DNA from: JBAYJT01 sp041664965
GTDB taxonomy: Bacteria; Pseudomonadota; Gammaproteobacteria; UBA9339
Direction of reading: 5' to 3'
Length of the DNA stretch: 57,554 nt
NCBI GenBank assembly: GCA_041664965.1
Contig: JBAYJT010000004.1
Coordinates: 1 to 57,554 of the forward strand
Below, in pieces: positions 16,938 to 25,590 of the stretch. The notes below the pieces were generated by a model. The model saw nothing but the letters and a program-made list of their open reading frames with translations, searched no databases and had not been told where the DNA came from. The first letter of the stretch is position 1; every line of letters starts with the position of its first letter. A program made the translations under genes and the position numbers.

Positions 16938-18129
16938 CTATTGCAGCTGTATCCTGTGCTATTAGCAATTCCTCATTTGTCGGTACAACAAGTGCACAGA
17001 TAGCACTTTTTGGTTTCGTAATAATGCCATGATGTTTTTCCCCGTGCTCACTGTTCTTTTTATTGTCCAGAACAACCCCCAAAATACATAAATGTTCTAC
17101 TGTTTTCGCACGAATAAAATCAGAATTTTCCCCTATCCCACCAGTAAAAATCAAAGCATCTACGCGTTTCAACACTATAGCTAAAGCTCCTATTTGTTTA
17201 GCTAAACGATAGCAAAAAATTTCTGCGGCTAAGGCTGCTCTCTTATCTCCGGATTGTATGGCATTTTCAATTTCACGCATGTCTGAATGTTTTCCTGAAA
17301 TACCAAGAAGTCCGCTTTGCTTATTCAGAAGATTAGTTACTTTGTGTATATCATACCCTAAATTATCGACTAAATAAGAGTGTAGACCTGGATCCACATC
17401 CCCAGAGCGAGTCCCCATCACTAATCCCTCAAGTGGAGTAAGCCCCATAGTTGTGTCAATACTTTTACCACCCAAAACAGCGGCGGCACTACACCCATTT
17501 CCAAGGTGCACGCTAATAAAAGCAGTATCTTTCAGCGGCATATCTAATACCTGCGCCGCCTGCTTGGTAACAAAACGATGACTAGTACCGTGAAATCCAT
17601 AACGACGCACAGCATGCTCTTTATAGAGATCATATGACACTGGATATAAGTAAGCATATTCTGGCAGGGTCTGGTGAAAGGCAGTATCAAATACTGCAAC
17701 TTGTGGCAAACCAGGAAAAGCTTTTTGCGCTGCTTTAATACCAGATAAATTTGCTGGGTTATGAAGTGGCGCCAATCGGCAGCAATCGCGGATAGCACCT
17801 ATCACTCTCTCATCAATCAAAACTGACTGGGTAAATTTCTCTCCACCGTGCACAACGCGATGACCAACAGCCAAAATAGTATCATCTAAAGCGTATTTTT
17901 TGATCAGACTTACAACAGCAATGAAAGCATCAGAATATTCGTGCGAATTTAAAGAATGCTCTTGTTTTTTGCCTTGCTGATCACTCCAGCGAATACTGGC
18001 GTTATCCATGCCAATACACTGCACAATACCGCTCAGAAATACTTCTGTGCTTTTAGGATCAATAACAGCAAACTTAACTGACGAACTACCACAATTTAAA
18101 ACTAAAACGTATTTTTTTTGTTGTTGCAT
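16927..18129 (-). CDS. ackA: Acetate kinase
   Basis: A 400-aa enzyme interconverting acetyl phosphate plus ADP with acetate plus ATP. The ASKHA-fold signature is present: VLNCGSSSVKFAV near the N-terminus, VGHRVVHGG, VAVFDTAFHQTLP, RRYGFHGTSHRFV, HLGNGCSAAAV, MGLTPLEGLVMGTRSGDVDPG, and FTGGIGENS. I chose ATG 18129 because it gives the family length, has GGGAAA upstream and begins MQQQKKYVLVLN. A frame starting at 18174 would add 15 residues encoded by a repeat element. The pta start overlaps its stop, so ackA-pta form one unit. Confidence 0.95.
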   Translation of the reverse strand: MQQQKKYVLVLNCGSSSVKFAVIDPKSTEVFLSGIVQCIGMDNASIRWSDQQGKKQEHSLNSHEYSDAFIAVVSLIKKYALDDTILAVGHRVVHGGEKFTQSVLIDERVIGAIRDCCRLAPLHNPANLSGIKAAQKAFPGLPQVAVFDTAFHQTLPEYAYLYPVSYDLYKEHAVRRYGFHGTSHRFVTKQAAQVLDMPLKDTAFISVHLGNGCSAAAVLGGKSIDTTMGLTPLEGLVMGTRSGDVDPGLHSYLVDNLGYDIHKVTNLLNKQSGLLGISGKHSDMREIENAIQSGDKRAALAAEIFCYRLAKQIGALAIVLKRVDALIFTGGIGENSDFIRAKTVEHLCILGVVLDNKKNSEHGEKHHGIITKPKSAICALVVPTNEELLIAQDTAAIVGV

Positions 18130-18135
18130 ATTTTT

Positions 18136-18170
18136 CCCAGCCCTATATCTTATACCACCCCTTCGGAGCT
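18136..18170. repeat. Short version of the 8931-9001 intergenic element
   Basis: Between parC and ackA. It carries CCCAGCCC, then TATCTTATACCACCCCTTCGG and AGCT. This matches the two ends of the element at 8931-9001 (CCCAGCCC ... GCTATCTTATTCCACCCCTTCGG) but lacks the inner TCACGCG hairpin. It looks like an internal-deletion derivative of the same family. Confidence 0.55.
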
Positions 18171-20468
18171 TCAATTTTCAGAAATTGCTTCAATATTTAT
18201 AACTTTTAAGGAATCAACGCGCGCAAAACCACGCGGTAAATTGCTACCACGTCGCGCTCTCTCCCCTTGATAATTAGCTAAATTCGCAAATGTAAGGGTT
18301 AAATCACGTTGACCGGCTTGTATAATTAACTTATCTTGCTCGCCCAAAACCGCCAAATCTTGCACGAATTCTGCATGTTTGGCAAATTCTGCTGGCGGAA
18401 TATGAATAATTTTATTACCTTTTCCACGTGCCAAAATTGGCAAATAGGCCAATGGAAATATCAGCAACTTACCAATATTCGTAACTACTGCTAAATATTG
18501 GTTTTCGATATCACCTATTTTTTTTGGCACTAAAACTTGCGCGCCGTTTGTAACGTTGATCAATGCTTTACCAGCACGATTTTTTGTATAGAAATCAGAT
18601 AATTTTGCAATAAACCCATACCCTAAGTCGCTAGCAATCAAATATTGATCCCCTGGATTACCAATAAGTACAGCAACAAACTGAGCTCCTGGAGAAGGAT
18701 TCAGTTTACTGGTTAATGGCTCACCTTGACCACGAGCGGACGGTAATTTGTTAACCGGGATAGAATAACTGCGTCCAGCAGAATCTAAAAATACCGCTAA
18801 CTGATTACTCCGCCCTTCTACCGCCATCTTCAAAGCATCTCCAGCTTTATAACTTAGAGAGGATGCATCTATAGCATGACTCTTTGCAACTCTTACCCAA
18901 CCTTGCTGCGACAAAATTATTGTAACTGGTTCAACCGCCGTCATCTCTTCTTCGCGTATAGCACAAGCTTCTTTTCGAACAACTAATGGGGACCTCCTAG
19001 AATCACCATGTTTCTCAGAGTCTTTTAAAAGTTCACCGCGAACCATCTTACGAAGGAGCGCTTTGCTTGCTAAGGTTTTTTCTAACATCTCTCTTTCTTT
19101 AGCAAGTTTTTCCTGTTCTGCAGCTATTTGCTGCTCTTCTAATTTAGCTAAATGACGCAATTTCAAATCTAAAATAGCGTCTGCTTGCTCAGAACTTAAA
19201 TGAAACCGTGCCATCAATTCTGCTTTAGGTTTATCTTCACGACGGATGATAGCAATAACTTCGTCTATATTAAGGTAAGCAATCATCAAACCTTGTAAAA
19301 TATGCAGCCTTTCTAAGATATGTTCCAACTGAAATTTAAGGCGTTTTTCCACCGTTAAAGTACGAAACTTCAACCACTCTCGCAAAATTGTGATTAAGCT
19401 TTTTACTTGTGGCCGACCATCTAAACCAATCACATTTAAGTTTACGCGATAATTGTGCTCCAAGTCGGTAGTTGCAAATAAGTGATCCATCAGTTCTTCG
19501 ATATTCACACGATTAGAACGAAGTACAATGACAATCCGGGTCGGACTTTCATGATCCGATTCATCGCGAAGGTCAACGATTTGGGGTAATTTCTTGGCTT
19601 GCATCTGAGCAGCAATTTGTTCTAGTACTTTTGCCCCCGACACTTGATAAGGTAAAGCCGTAACAATTACCTCTTCCCCTTCTTGAACATAAGTGGCGCG
19701 CATTCTCACTGAGCCATTACCGCTCTCATACATTGCATAAAGCTCTTCTTTGGGGGTAATAATCTCAGCTTCAGTTGGAAAGTCCGGTCCCGGTAAAATC
19801 TCACAAATGCTTTTTAAATCTGCTTCTGGCTCGTCTAATAAATATATACAAGCCGCTGCTACTTCGCATAAATTATGCGGTGGGATATCTGTGGCCATAC
19901 CAACTGCAATACCGGTTGTTCCATTAAGCAAAATATTCGGCACTCTTGCCGGCAATAAAAGTGGTTCCTGTAATGTTCCATCAAAGTTATTACTCCACCC
20001 AACTGTTCCCTGCCCTAACTCGCATAGTAATAATTCAGCATAAGGAGAAAGACGCGCTTCTGTGTAACGCATAGCAGCGAAAGATTTAGGATCATCCATA
20101 GATCCGAAGTTTCCTTGACCATCCAGCAATGGATAGCGATAAGAAAAAGGCTGCGCCATTAGAACCATAGCTTCATAACAAGCCGTATCACCATGTGGAT
20201 GATATTTACCTAAAACATCACCAACTGTACGTGCTGATTTTTTGTACTTTGCATGGGCTTTCAGGCCCAACTCAGACATTGCATAGACAATGCGCCGCTG
20301 TACCGGCTTTAAGCCATCGCCTATATGAGGTAAAGCTCGATCCAAAATAACGTACATAGAATAGTTTAGATACGCTTTTTCTACAAAGCTACTCAAGCCC
20401 TGCTGCTCAGTTGTGCTATTCCGAGCTGGAAAATTTAAAATTTCGGCATTTTTTGCTGCTGGTCGCAT
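18171..20468 (-). CDS. parC: DNA topoisomerase IV subunit A
   Basis: A 765-aa subunit that cuts and rejoins DNA to decatenate chromosomes, working with ParE (not in the window). The winged-helix/tower region has the catalytic tyrosine at 135 (AAMRYTEARL). The quinolone-determining stretch reads HPHGDTACYEAM. At the place of E. coli Ser80 the residue is Thr95; the following Glu (Glu99) is kept. The DNA-gate and coiled-coil parts (QADAILDLKLRHLAKLEEQ) are normal. The C-terminal domain is a short blade region (to about 740), which favours ParC over GyrA. It lies upstream of ackA with a repeat element between. Confidence 0.93.
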   Translation of the reverse strand: MRPAAKNAEILNFPARNSTTEQQGLSSFVEKAYLNYSMYVILDRALPHIGDGLKPVQRRIVYAMSELGLKAHAKYKKSARTVGDVLGKYHPHGDTACYEAMVLMAQPFSYRYPLLDGQGNFGSMDDPKSFAAMRYTEARLSPYAELLLCELGQGTVGWSNNFDGTLQEPLLLPARVPNILLNGTTGIAVGMATDIPPHNLCEVAAACIYLLDEPEADLKSICEILPGPDFPTEAEIITPKEELYAMYESGNGSVRMRATYVQEGEEVIVTALPYQVSGAKVLEQIAAQMQAKKLPQIVDLRDESDHESPTRIVIVLRSNRVNIEELMDHLFATTDLEHNYRVNLNVIGLDGRPQVKSLITILREWLKFRTLTVEKRLKFQLEHILERLHILQGLMIAYLNIDEVIAIIRREDKPKAELMARFHLSSEQADAILDLKLRHLAKLEEQQIAAEQEKLAKEREMLEKTLASKALLRKMVRGELLKDSEKHGDSRRSPLVVRKEACAIREEEMTAVEPVTIILSQQGWVRVAKSHAIDASSLSYKAGDALKMAVEGRSNQLAVFLDSAGRSYSIPVNKLPSARGQGEPLTSKLNPSPGAQFVAVLIGNPGDQYLIASDLGYGFIAKLSDFYTKNRAGKALINVTNGAQVLVPKKIGDIENQYLAVVTNIGKLLIFPLAYLPILARGKGNKIIHIPPAEFAKHAEFVQDLAVLGEQDKLIIQAGQRDLTLTFANLANYQGERARRGSNLPRGFARVDSLKVINIEAISEN

Positions 20469-20578
20469 AAGTTGTTTTTTCTCTTTTTGGATAATTTACC
20501 AGAAAGCCACTTGCGGGGAATGAGATTTTATAAGATACTTATAATCATTACAACCCATAAATACTGAGAATGCAAACT

Positions 20579-21343
20579 ATGAAAACAAATATTTTACGTA
20601 CAATGTGCGCTGCTGCAATCTTTGGTATTGCAATGACAGCTTATGCTGAAAACACAGAAAGCGTTTTCCCAGCCGCTGGCGAAAAACTTCAACCAGACCC
20701 CGCCTATGTTGATACTTATGCTTCTAAACTGGAACCGCCTTTCTTAAGCCACAGTTACGTTGGTTGGCAAATAGGAATACCCTCTCTCTCCATAGACCGT
20801 ACGGTCACTTACCCTGGCACACAAAATAAAGCCAAAGCCGATATTTCTAGTCCACAAATCTCTACTGGACTTTTGTTTGGATCTGGAAAAACCTTTAGTG
20901 GAATATATTTAGGTTGGGAAACACAGCTTCTATTCAACTACATGCGCGGAAAAAAGCAATTTTCTGCTTCTGATGATTCTAGCCTTGTTTCTTATCAAAT
21001 ACCGGCAACTCTAAATATTGACTTTAAACCAGGATATCTTGTGAACCAAAAATTTCTTGTTTTCCTGAATTTAGGGTTGGCCGGCAGTTATTTAAAGGTA
21101 ACCGGTTCTACTCCTGCAAATAGCCATATAGATGATTTTAAGAGCTTTTTACCTGGTTGGCGTGCTGGGTTGGGCGTAGAATTTTTCCTTAGCGATAGCT
21201 TTAGTATGCGTTGCGACTATACCTACACATCCTATTTTAATTCTAATAAAGACTTTATGGACTCAACTAGTGGAATCACTTATGCAAACAAATTTGCTAT
21301 CAGTCACGGTATAGTTAATCTGGGCTTTGTGTATCACTTTTAG
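20579..21343 (+). CDS. Outer membrane beta-barrel protein
   Basis: A 254-aa secreted protein. It has a clear signal peptide (MKTNILRTMCAAAIFGIAMTAYA, cleavage probably before ENTES). Alternating hydrophobic strands follow, such as YSGIYLGWETQLLFNY-like and FLVFLNLGLAGSYLKV segments. It ends in a terminal phenylalanine (LGFVYHF), the signature read by the BAM machinery. The exact family is not recognised; small OmpA/OmpW-like barrels look similar. Its last 29 bp overlap the end of ftsQ on the other strand. A second ATG nine bases upstream (20570) is possible. TATAAT near 20541 may be part of its promoter. Confidence 0.75.
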   Translation: MKTNILRTMCAAAIFGIAMTAYAENTESVFPAAGEKLQPDPAYVDTYASKLEPPFLSHSYVGWQIGIPSLSIDRTVTYPGTQNKAKADISSPQISTGLLFGSGKTFSGIYLGWETQLLFNYMRGKKQFSASDDSSLVSYQIPATLNIDFKPGYLVNQKFLVFLNLGLAGSYLKVTGSTPANSHIDDFKSFLPGWRAGLGVEFFLSDSFSMRCDYTYTSYFNSNKDFMDSTSGITYANKFAISHGIVNLGFVYHF

Positions 21344-22148
21344 CAACATAAGTAGAAGATCCCATAGTATCTTCCCACTGAATTGCAAAACCGTTTTTAT
21401 AACGTAGGTCAGCAATTTTTGCTGATTTATTCGTATTATGAATTTTTGGATAAAGGTGCGTAAACAATTTTAGCCGATCTAAAACACTTTGCGATCCTAG
21501 CAAAAGAGTTAAACCATTCGGTAAAAGCAAGCGCCAGCTTTGATATTCATCAACAGCTAATTCACTAATATTAGAATAGCCAAGAGATTGTACAACTTGC
21601 TTAATAACAAGATAATTCTGTAAAACCTCTACAGAAGAATCATCTGGACCAAAAAGGTGCGCTAAACCAGCAGGAAAAGAACCTCCCTTTGGTTGAAAAA
21701 TTTGTCCATCTTGGTTCAATAAAAATTTGTTATTCCAAATTGCGACTGGGTGTTGCTCTCCTAAATGAATAACAACACGATCTGGCCAAATTTTTTGTAC
21801 TGACACATCATGCACCCATGGAATACGCAAAAGATCTTTACTTAATTCTTGGGGATTAAAAGCAAAAAATCCCCTTGGGGTATAGGATGCAATAAGAAAA
21901 CGGATATTTTGGGGCTCCAAATGCTGAAATGTAGCTATTAATCTAATATTACGAATGGGAAAAGGTTGTATACTTTTACTGCTTTGAACTAATAAAAAAA
22001 ATATAATTATAAAAACAGCGGGGCCTAATATTTTTTTTATTAGGTTCTGAAAAATGACTTGGCTAGAAGCTTTTTTAACAGGAACGCGAGTGCGCCGTAC
22101 GCTAGGGTAATGAGAATACTTTTTCCTTTTGTTACGCAAAAACATCAT
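21315..22148 (-). CDS. ftsQ: Cell division protein FtsQ
   Basis: A 277-aa bitopic inner-membrane protein linking early and late divisome parts. A basic cytoplasmic N-terminus (residues 1-38) is followed by one membrane helix (about 40-57, LGPAVFIIIFFLLVQ). A POTRA domain (PIRNIRLIATFQHLEPQNIRFLI ...) comes next, and then the FtsQ beta domain (IPWVHDVSVQKIWPDRVVIHLGEQHPVAIWNN, GLTLLLG). It begins 3 bp after the GH18 gene. Its C-terminal residues are read through the end of the convergent outer-membrane gene. ftsA and ftsZ, normally next, are absent. Confidence 0.9.
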   Translation of the reverse strand: MMFLRNKRKKYSHYPSVRRTRVPVKKASSQVIFQNLIKKILGPAVFIIIFFLLVQSSKSIQPFPIRNIRLIATFQHLEPQNIRFLIASYTPRGFFAFNPQELSKDLLRIPWVHDVSVQKIWPDRVVIHLGEQHPVAIWNNKFLLNQDGQIFQPKGGSFPAGLAHLFGPDDSSVEVLQNYLVIKQVVQSLGYSNISELAVDEYQSWRLLLPNGLTLLLGSQSVLDRLKLFTHLYPKIHNTNKSAKIADLRYKNGFAIQWEDTMGSSTYVAKSDTQSPD

Positions 22149-22151
22149 TAT

Positions 22152-23225
22152 TTATCCTTTCGATAAAGAAGACCACATCCCAGGGTCTTCTGTGCCTAAG
22201 CGCCAAATAGCAATACCTCGCAAATGATATTTTTTAGCTAATCGTAATTTTGCAGCAAATGATCGCTTATCTTCGGCAAAAATATAACTATAGGTTCCAT
22301 GTTCAGTAAAACGTACATAGGATATTTTATCCGCATTATCCCAATGAAGCACGATATTCTTATCACGTAATAAATCTTGCAAAGCATCATATCCAAGCTG
22401 TTTTTCTGTAGAAGCTGCCATTCCATTTCGCATACCAGCAAACCAATACCCAGAATAGACAGGAACACCTAAAAAAATCTTGTTCGCAGGAACATCATGC
22501 AGCATTTTTTTTATTATTGCTTCGACCCAAATAATACTAGCAACCGGGCCTGGTGGCGTTGCACGAGTGTGTTGGTCATAACTCATTAATGTAATAAAAT
22601 CACTGCTGTTCGCGATTGCAGAATAATCAAATGAACCATTCCAATTTTTTAAAAGCCAACCCGTATAGTGACTCGACGCTATATCAACTGGTGGACATAA
22701 AACAGCCACAGATAAACGTAAATTATTTTGATGTAGCTCTTTCCCCACTTTATCAATAAATTTGGTATAATCTGCTCTATCAGAAATAGCAATGTGCTCA
22801 AAATCCAACTGCCAACCATAAAAATAATTATTTTTTCCAAGGTCTAGCATAACTTTAATTGCACGGTTTTGAGCATCAGAATCGTGTAAAAACTCATGTG
22901 CATCTTTTTGTGAAAAAGCTGTATTGATAAGTAATGGCATAATCTTTATATTTTTTGCTCGAGCAAATTTTAATAATCTCTCATCAATAGATCCAGCAAC
23001 AACACCATTCTGATCTACGGTATACGTTTGTGGCGCTATAATATTTAACACTTGATGGTGACTACGCATACGAGCTAACAAATCTTCAGCCTGGTTTCCT
23101 CGACCAGATAGCTGGTGGTTGGTATAGAGCAATACTTGCAAGGATGCATTGTTTTTACTTGTAGCAAGCGCTTCACTACTACATAAACAAAGAAATAAAA
23201 TAATGAAAATGAAATATCTCCGCAT
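22152..23225 (-). CDS. Secreted glycoside hydrolase family 18 protein
   Basis: A 357-aa GH18 protein with a signal peptide (MRRYFIFIILFLCLCSSEALA). The GH18 catalytic strand reads YGWQLDFEHI (around residue 140), where the Glu would be the proton donor. The first Asp of the usual DxxDxDxE is replaced, leaving only the LDFE end. FITLMSYDQH and the closing GIAIWRLGTEDPGMW match YaaH-like bacterial GH18 proteins, some of which act on peptidoglycan. The start at 23225 overlaps the murB stop (TGATG); the ATG at 23234 is possible. It lies between murB and ftsQ, so it is very probably expressed with wall and division genes. Periplasmic peptidoglycan cleavage is an inference. Confidence 0.85.
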   Translation of the reverse strand: MRRYFIFIILFLCLCSSEALATSKNNASLQVLLYTNHQLSGRGNQAEDLLARMRSHHQVLNIIAPQTYTVDQNGVVAGSIDERLLKFARAKNIKIMPLLINTAFSQKDAHEFLHDSDAQNRAIKVMLDLGKNNYFYGWQLDFEHIAISDRADYTKFIDKVGKELHQNNLRLSVAVLCPPVDIASSHYTGWLLKNWNGSFDYSAIANSSDFITLMSYDQHTRATPPGPVASIIWVEAIIKKMLHDVPANKIFLGVPVYSGYWFAGMRNGMAASTEKQLGYDALQDLLRDKNIVLHWDNADKISYVRFTEHGTYSYIFAEDKRSFAAKLRLAKKYHLRGIAIWRLGTEDPGMWSSLSKG

Positions 23226-24103
23226 CAACGCCATTTCCCCGTTTTCTCTAAAATACGTACTTCTGGAACCAATAAAATACCATGTTTAGAATGAACTTCT
23301 GTGGTTATTAAATTCATTAAATCTTCTATATTTTGCGATGTAGCTCCACCTAAATTCAATATAAAGTTAGCATGCTTAAGGGAAACTTCAGCGCCACCAA
23401 GACGCCGACCTTTTAAGCTGCACGCTTCAATTAATCTTGCTGCATAATCGTTCGGTGGATTGCGAAAAACACTTCCACAACTTGGTAGGTCAAGAGGCTG
23501 ACTTGATCGCCTTTTTGCTAATATGTCCAACATTTTTTCTCGAGCTTTCTTAGGGGTGGCAACAGGAAAATTCAAATTAGCACTGATAAACCACTCCCCA
23601 TCTGGAATAACAGCGTGACGATATCCGATTTGGAAATCTTTAGCCATACGTTCATGAACCGTACCAGAACGATCTACCGTCTCAACAGATAAAACGTGGT
23701 TCCATATAGAATCCTCGTATGCACCAGCATTCATCGCTAAGGCCCCACCTACAGTGCCGGGAATACCAGTTAAAAACATAGCATCTTCCATACCATGCTC
23801 AGCGCATAAACTTACAAGCCGAGATAAAGGTACACCTGCCTCAACATAAATTGTTTGCTCATCCAAGAATTGTAAGTCATTTATCTTTTCCCTCAAATAA
23901 ACTACCGTAGCCTCCACTCCTTTATCGCTAACTAAAATATTTGTGCCAGCACCCAAGATGACGATAGGATTTTCTCTCCAATTTTGTAAAAAAGAAATTA
24001 AATCACTTCTATTCTGTGGTTCATAAAAATAATGAGCTACACCACCGATTTTCCAAGAAGTATAAGGGGCTAAAATATGATCTTTTCGTAATATACCGCG
24101 CAT
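23225..24103 (-). CDS. murB: UDP-N-acetylenolpyruvoylglucosamine reductase
   Basis: A 292-aa FAD enzyme that makes UDP-MurNAc with NADPH. The FAD-binding motif is IVILGAGTNILVSDKG (about 45-60). GIPGTVGGALAMNAGAY is strongly conserved. The catalytic serine is in SCGSVFRNP, and the closing Glu is in LVPEVRILE. Length and layout fit the short, type II-like MurB. Its stop overlaps the GH18 start. A partial repeat copy lies in the 57-bp gap from murC. Confidence 0.95.
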   Translation of the reverse strand: MRGILRKDHILAPYTSWKIGGVAHYFYEPQNRSDLISFLQNWRENPIVILGAGTNILVSDKGVEATVVYLREKINDLQFLDEQTIYVEAGVPLSRLVSLCAEHGMEDAMFLTGIPGTVGGALAMNAGAYEDSIWNHVLSVETVDRSGTVHERMAKDFQIGYRHAVIPDGEWFISANLNFPVATPKKAREKMLDILAKRRSSQPLDLPSCGSVFRNPPNDYAARLIEACSLKGRRLGGAEVSLKHANFILNLGGATSQNIEDLMNLITTEVHSKHGILLVPEVRILEKTGKWR

Positions 24104-24118
24104 ATATTAAAAATATGT

Positions 24119-24156
24119 ATACGTATTTTCTTTAAAAATCAAAAACTTATAACTAA
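24119..24156 (+). repeat. Partial copy of the dispersed element, copy 7
   Basis: In the murC-murB gap. It reads ACGTATTTTCTTTAAAAATC then AAAAACTTATAA. It matches the second half of copy 6 (55291-55322) at nearly every base, but the ACATGT end is missing or eroded. Confidence 0.5.
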
Positions 24157-24160
24157 TAAA

Positions 24161-25573
24161 TTAGGAATCAGAAAATTCCTTCATAATTCTTGGAGCAAAA
24201 TTACCGATATCTCCAGCTCCTTGCAATAACAAAACATCTCCATGTTTTAAAATTTTAGACAAAACATCTAAAAGGACATCCTGTCCGGAAATCAAATGTA
24301 TATCTTTCTTGCCACGCTTTCTAATGCTTTCTAATAAGGCAGCACTGCTAACACCATCAATAACCCCCTCACCTGCTGAATAAATGTTAAGAAGCAACAA
24401 AGAATCAGCTTGTTCTAATGCTTTTACAAAATCATCAAATAGGGATTGGGTTCGTGTGTAGCGGTGAGGCTGAAAAACTAAAACAATGCGACGATTTGGC
24501 CAGGATTGTCGAAGAGCCGCCAAAGACACTTCTATTTCACTAGGATGGTGCCCATAATCATCTATTACAGTTATTTTTTTCTCTCCTAAATGAGCATCGC
24601 CATGTAATTGCAATCTCCTCCCAACACCTTTAAATTCATACAAAGCCTGCAGAATATATTCCTTATGAATTCCACAAGCTTTCGAAACAGCTATAGCAGC
24701 TAGGGCATTCAAAACATTATGTTTCCCTGGTAAATTCAAATGCACAATCCAAGGATCTTCACCAGATTTAAATAAAACGCGAAAATTAGTAACCATTTCA
24801 TTCTGTTTAACATCCTCAGCCCAAATATCTGCTTGGCGATCAAACCCATAAGTGATCATGTTGCGAGAAATGATTGGTAAAATATCTTTAACACCAGGAC
24901 TATCTAAACAAAGAACAGCTAAACCATAAAATGGCATCTTATGAAGGAAATCAACAAAAGCTTGTTTTAAACAAGAAAAATCGTTGTTATAAGTTTGCAT
25001 GTGATCGGCTTCAATGTTAGTTACTACAGCTATGGTAGGATTAAAATAAAGGAAGGAAGCATCACTTTCATCAGCTTCAGCAACAAAATACTGACTTGCA
25101 CCTAAACGAGCATTTCCACCAAGACTAGTCAAAATGCCTCCGATCACAAAAGTTGGGTCTAAGCCACCTTGAGCAAAAATACTAGCAATTAAACTTGTAG
25201 TGGTCGTTTTTCCATGAGTTCCGGCAACAGCAACGCTATATTGATAAAAGCGCATTAATTCAGCAAGCATCTCTGCTCGAGATAAAATAGGAATAGATAA
25301 ATGTTTTGCTGCTAAAACTTCTGGATTAGATGACGAAATAGCGCTAGAAACAACTAAAACATCGGAACCTTTTATGTTTTCTGCCGTATGGCCTATAAAA
25401 ATTGAGATGCCTTTAGAACTCAGCCTTTTTGTTGCTTCATTTTCTTTAGTATCTGAACCAGAAACAGAATATCCTTGTGTGTGTAGAACCTCAGCAATTC
25501 CGTTCATTCCAGAACCACCAATTCCAACAAAATGGATCTTTCTTACGCGAGGCATAGTAGGAATTAAAGACAC
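24161..25573 (-). CDS. murC: UDP-N-acetylmuramate--L-alanine ligase
   Basis: A 470-aa Mur ligase adding L-Ala to UDP-MurNAc with ATP. The Rossmann motif is FVGIGGSGMNGIAEVL (about 15-30). The ATP loop is VAGTHGKTTTTSLIASIF (about 115-132). VTNIEADHMQTY and the ADE SDASF stretch are typical, as are IDDYGHHPSEIE and VFQPHRYTRT in the third domain. Length matches E. coli MurC (491 aa). It follows an MFS gene on the same strand after 17 bp. Confidence 0.96.
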   Translation of the reverse strand: MSLIPTMPRVRKIHFVGIGGSGMNGIAEVLHTQGYSVSGSDTKENEATKRLSSKGISIFIGHTAENIKGSDVLVVSSAISSSNPEVLAAKHLSIPILSRAEMLAELMRFYQYSVAVAGTHGKTTTTSLIASIFAQGGLDPTFVIGGILTSLGGNARLGASQYFVAEADESDASFLYFNPTIAVVTNIEADHMQTYNNDFSCLKQAFVDFLHKMPFYGLAVLCLDSPGVKDILPIISRNMITYGFDRQADIWAEDVKQNEMVTNFRVLFKSGEDPWIVHLNLPGKHNVLNALAAIAVSKACGIHKEYILQALYEFKGVGRRLQLHGDAHLGEKKITVIDDYGHHPSEIEVSLAALRQSWPNRRIVLVFQPHRYTRTQSLFDDFVKALEQADSLLLLNIYSAGEGVIDGVSSAALLESIRKRGKKDIHLISGQDVLLDVLSKILKHGDVLLLQGAGDIGNFAPRIMKEFSDS

Positions 25574-25590
25574 ATAATCACCTAAATAAT

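Noticed and set aside
20469..20578. Riboswitch or attenuator between parC and the barrel gene
   Set aside because: Only a plain AT-rich stretch with TATAAT-like boxes is seen; no conserved structure is recognisable.
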